Positions 60,240 through 64,000 of a stretch of 64,000 nt of DNA are shown one piece after another. Numbering within the stretch: the first letter of the stretch is position 1; every line of letters starts with the position of its first letter. Location of the stretch: assembly GCA_009741485.1 (NCBI GenBank), contig CM019220.1, positions 31,068,185-31,132,184 on the forward strand, read 5' to 3'. The notes under the pieces were generated by a model. It did no database searches. It was not told the DNA's origin and worked only from the letters and a program-made list of their open reading frames with translations. The translations under genes were made by a program, and so were the position numbers. This stretch comes from Malurus cyaneus samueli (taxonomy: Eukaryota; Chordata; Aves; Passeriformes; Maluridae).

Positions 60240-60700
60240 TTCACAAAGGTGAGATTTTGTCTCCCGTCACCATAAACTACTCCCAATCTTTATCTCTCCC
60301 TTCTGCAGTAAATAGCGCAAACAGAAATATAGCTGTCAACAAAACAACTGAATCAAAACAGATTTTTTTCGGAGTCGCTTCTAAAATAATGGTAATTAAA
60401 GAGAAAACAGTACTTCAAAGTTTGTACTCAGACTTTTTGGCATTCAGCTAGAAAACACCTCTGAACATCCCCCTTTCTCTCAGGTTTTTCTCCCTTTATG
60501 CTGAAGGTCAAAGGTTTAATTTGTATGCTCGTCACTCTCTTTCACTTTCCAACATATCCCTAATTGAAATTTGACACATATACCCATTAGCTGAATTTAT
60601 TCTTTTTCCGTGCTTCATTAACAATGCACTTTGCTATATTACGTCGCTAATGCTCATCATAAAATGCTCTCCTATGCAATGTGGCTTACAGGGATGGTGA
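60240..60700. promoter_or_regulatory. Candidate conserved non-coding block or exon-containing block
   Basis: About eight CpG in 460 bp of AT-rich DNA; a DR1-type nuclear-receptor word AGGTCAAAGGTTT (60505-60517); a SOX-type AACAATG (60620-60626); and TTACGTCGCTAATG near 60640. Inside it, a strong pyrimidine tract ending CTTCTGCAG and a GTAATT word bracket 83 bases (60309-60391) that are open in one frame. The sequence is not repeat-like. Whether this is an enhancer, a non-coding RNA exon or neither cannot be decided here. Confidence 0.3.
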
Positions 60701-63700
60701 TTGATTGTAGCACAGGTAACATGGAATCTAGAAGGTAGAACTTTAGATGCTGAAATTGCAAGCTGTGGCAGGAATCTCAACAGTTAGGGACAGATCCTGA
60801 CTTTGCAAGGTCTACTTGAGAGTGTAAAATGTCAGAAACTTCTTTGATGCTGCAGCATAAGCCCAGTTAAAGCAGAATCCATCCACACCTGTGTTCTCTG
60901 AAGCCAAGTTTGTCATGATGAACTTCTGGCTGAACTAAATTGTAACCTACATTATTCACCTGAAATGTTGAATATAATTTTCACTACTAAAGTGTCTGCA
61001 ATTGGCTCTTGTAACTAGAGAATGAAACTCAAAACCATAAATGTAAATGAGCTTTTCATTTAAAATTGCAATTTCCTTTCTGATGTACAGTACCACTTGT
61101 CCATGAAGTTCTGTCTTTTTCGGAAAATGACATTTTCCTATGGTGTAGAAGTTTCATTGGGTTGTCATGGAAACTGGTTCTCTCTTTTTCTTTCTTCCTC
61201 TCTGTCTCCAAGTCTTTCACCTTGAGAGGAAAATGGTTGTCACTTGCAGCACATAATTTTGCAGGTTAAACTTTCTATGATCACTCAGATAGTGATGAAA
61301 TACAATCCCAGAGTTCAGGGAGAGGGGGAGAGGGGAGAGTGCTCACCTGTTTCCAAAGGGGACAGTCAAACCCTGCGGTGTTTTTGACTCTCACTCTAGC
61401 AGCAGGGCAAAGGGTGTGAGCCCCACACGCTGAGTTAAGTGCCCCAGGCTCAGGCTTTGGGGAATGTTTACACAGAGAGGCAAACAGGGGCCAGCTTCTC
61501 CTGTCCTTGCTCCAACAGAGGATGTGCTGGGCTGCACCAGTTCAGGAGCTGGGCTTGGTGGCCCTCAGCAAACACACACATCCCCCAGCAGCCAGCATGG
61601 CCCTGGACACATGGGTTGTTGTCCTGAGAGAGAAAAATGTGACTGCTTGCCACAGTGACCCTGAGGGCTGAGTAAAACAGAAGGGTAGAGAGCATACAAA
61701 GAGAGCGAGAGCAGAGAAATATCTTTGTAGCCCAGAAAACTGACTCAGTTTTACTTCATGGTGGCCAAGGTTAAAGCAAACTCACCTAAGGCAAGGACAG
61801 GGCATGGCCTCAGGAAACAAAACACTGTTTGGAACATCTTGCTGGTTATTCGGTCCAGCCAAAGGAACACACCACAGGAAACAGGGACAGAGATGCTGAG
61901 GGCTTGTTCTTTTGTTCAAATCGATAGACCTTGCCCCTTGCCTAAGACTGGTTTGGTTTAGTCCCCATACAGGGCCCACTTGTTGTTTCTCTGAAGGGAA
62001 AATATCTGTCATCTCAGGCAGCCATCTACTTGGGTAGATTCTTCACCCATTTAATCTGAAGTGTATAAAAGAAACATTTGTCCATATAGAAAGTGTCTTA
62101 AGGAAAACTGGGAGGCAGCAGCACAAGCACAAGACCTGCTGTTTGTTATGGCCAGCCTGAAACAATAAAAATCATCAATCCTCACTGAGCTTTTAGCCAG
62201 AGGAGGCTGAGATGAGTTTGGGTAAATTTTGGATAATCATCTGAACCTTTAAATGTTGCCAACAATATCTGAAGTTTACCAACCACTCGCTTTAACCCCT
62301 GCAAACCAATTAGCTAATGTGTTTAAATGCTTGAGCAATGATTAGTCAGGTGGAGTCATTTTAGTAGCACATATGTAGCAGGGATAAAAATGGATGCTAA
62401 AAAGGAGGTTATTTAGTAAATGAGTACTTGAAAGCTAAAAGTAATAGGAAAAAATGGTTCACTGGGTGGTTTTTTTTTCATTTTTGCGCTACTATTTCTC
62501 CTATGGGCAGCCATGCAACCTTGTATTCTCTGTGTTAGAATATTCAGGCAAATGGAGGAATTATTTTCAGCTTTAATGAATAGCAGTGCTGTGTGCTATA
62601 GGATGTGAAAAGAAGGGGTTTGAAAAAGTCTTTCCTGGAATACTTTGCATTTTTACCTGAAGAAGCACGTGATGTGTTTTCCAGCTGTTTCCTACAGATG
62701 TTGTACATATGCTTAAAGGTCAGTGTTCTTTTGAGAGCATCCACAGCCCCACTTACATTTAGATAACAAACAAACATCTCGAGCCAAGAAAAAATATTTT
62801 CTATAAATAACTTTATAAAAAATAACATGTCTAATCAGCATATGAGGAATGAAAATCATACCTCTGAAGCAAAACCTGACTAATATTATCACTGCTGTCT
62901 CAGATTTGGAGTGCTGGGACTGGTTCCATGGGAAAAGACCTTGAAGGTGGCACATTAGGAGAAGGAGAAGCTACACTGCCACATGATTCTTGCTTCTCCA
63001 GCCACCCTGGCACTGACAAGGTTACCTAAGCATGTTGCCTGCCAATGCTGAATGCCTGGCCCCACACAGCCTGCTCCAAGAAAACAATCAGCCTTGTAAA
63101 CCACCATGAAATGGGAAAAGAGTCACTCTCTCAGAAGAATAATAAGACTTTGAGACATCAAATTTTAAGATTGCTATGATATTTGGGGTTAGGTAGGAGG
63201 AGAGCAGAGGAAGAAAACAAATCAGATTGGGATTATTATTGAATTTCTGAGAAGCCCAGAACACAAAAGGTGCTCAATTCAGTGCTGGTTCCTTTTGGAG
63301 ACAGGGAGGAGAAATACAGCATAGCCTGGTTCTAACATACTGTCTGCTCTGAGAATTACTACAGATCATTACAAATAAAGTTACAGGTTTCACAGTGGGA
63401 TGTTTTTTTTAATTATGAAATTTGTCCTCTAATTGATAGCCATATCTTTTAAAACACATATTCATGTAAAACTGAATTGTAAGTGTTTCACCCTCTGATG
63501 TTTGAGTTAACAACAAACAGCTCTTTAGATCGGCCTCCAAATAACCTCCAAGAAAACTGGTGAGGAAGGTTATAGTTTTAGTATTCCCAGATTAATTACT
63601 GAAAACCAAATTGCAACTCACAGGAATTTACCTTGGTGTATTTAGCCTTCATATTCTGGCGCAGCCTGTGTGAATTTTTGTTATGAAAGTGTCCTTTTCC

Positions 63701-64000
63701 TTGGAAGATCTTGTCACCCACAGACCTTCTCTGGAAGGCTTGTACAAAAACCAAACTGAGCAAATTATGGTACTTTCATAATAGCCCCTTACCCACCTGG
63801 CAGTTTATGAGAGGTTTCATGGATGTATTTACTTCAGGTATTTATTCAAATACTGTGGTACATTAGCAAGCTGTTGCAGTACTTAAAGGTATCTATCAGC
63901 TGCATATAAAGGAAGTGCACATAATTACCATTTCTTTCTTTATGGTGTTTTATTACAAGAAAATAGCACAAATTGTCCCGAGTTCTCTTGCAGAATACAA
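60701..64000. other. Non-coding stretch, no gene recognised
   Basis: Contains GA-rich sequence at 61318-61337 with only three G-runs, short of a quadruplex motif, and several small frames around 61440-61700 in a G+C-richer patch. No exon, RNA gene or interspersed repeat was recognised up to the window edge. Confidence 0.6.

Noticed and set aside
1..64000. CRISPR arrays, bacterial operons, tRNA, rRNA or snRNA genes
   Set aside because: No regularly spaced repeats, no ribosome-site/ORF organisation and no B-box or snRNA signature were found on either strand by eye.

Overview
The window reads as vertebrate nuclear DNA from a bird or close sauropsid relative. The clearest taxonomic marker is the 3' end of a CR1 LINE (50029-50158) that closes with the ATTCTATG octamer typical of avian CR1. 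There are also short endogenous-retrovirus solo LTRs and a possible very old CORE-SINE fragment. There are no Alu- or B1-like SINEs, few repeats overall, and AT-rich low-CpG sequence throughout. There is no bacterial, plasmid or organellar signature. A passerine is plausible but cannot be proved from this sequence.

I recognise no protein-coding gene, tRNA, rRNA or snRNA in the 64 kb. Every open frame is short (longest 179 codons), matches no family I know, and fits chance frames in non-coding DNA. The window is most simply a gene desert or the inside of a very long intron.

Layout. 1-5.5 kb: non-coding, with a CpG-retaining candidate regulatory block at about 2.84-3.34 kb. 5.5-6.05 kb: a poly(A) tract, then a probable solo LTR with a TATA box and an ATTAAA signal. 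6-15.2 kb: featureless apart from a cluster of short inverted repeats near 12.6-12.9 kb. 15.2-15.7 kb and 34.6-35.1 kb: two nearly identical solo LTRs in opposite orientations, each with its own perfect 4-bp target-site duplication; these are the best-supported features here. Between them lie candidate conserved non-coding blocks (16.2-16.8, 19.0-19.6, 21.0-21.3 kb), a possible MIR/CORE-SINE relic at 19.6 kb, a T/G-rich tract at 20.3 kb, a G-quadruplex motif at 30.9 kb and a run of small tandem duplications at 33.6-34.3 kb. 35.1-50 kb: non-coding, with a CpG-retaining block at 39.8-40.2 kb and a second G-quadruplex motif at 43.4 kb. 50.0 kb: CR1. 51.7-52.0 kb: a probable 322-bp solo LTR with a 6-bp duplication. 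52-64 kb: non-coding, with an ancient-repeat-like segment at 53.1 kb, a 6-N gap at 55074-55079, a protein-like minus-strand open frame at 57.4 kb and a candidate regulatory or exon-like block at 60.2-60.7 kb.

There is no gene system to reconstruct. What remains is candidate cis-regulatory sequence with a few retroelement insertions in it. The most unusual observations are the young inverted LTR pair flanking 18.9 kb, and a long imperfect hairpin (16650-16705) inside a candidate conserved block. No new biological system is demonstrated.
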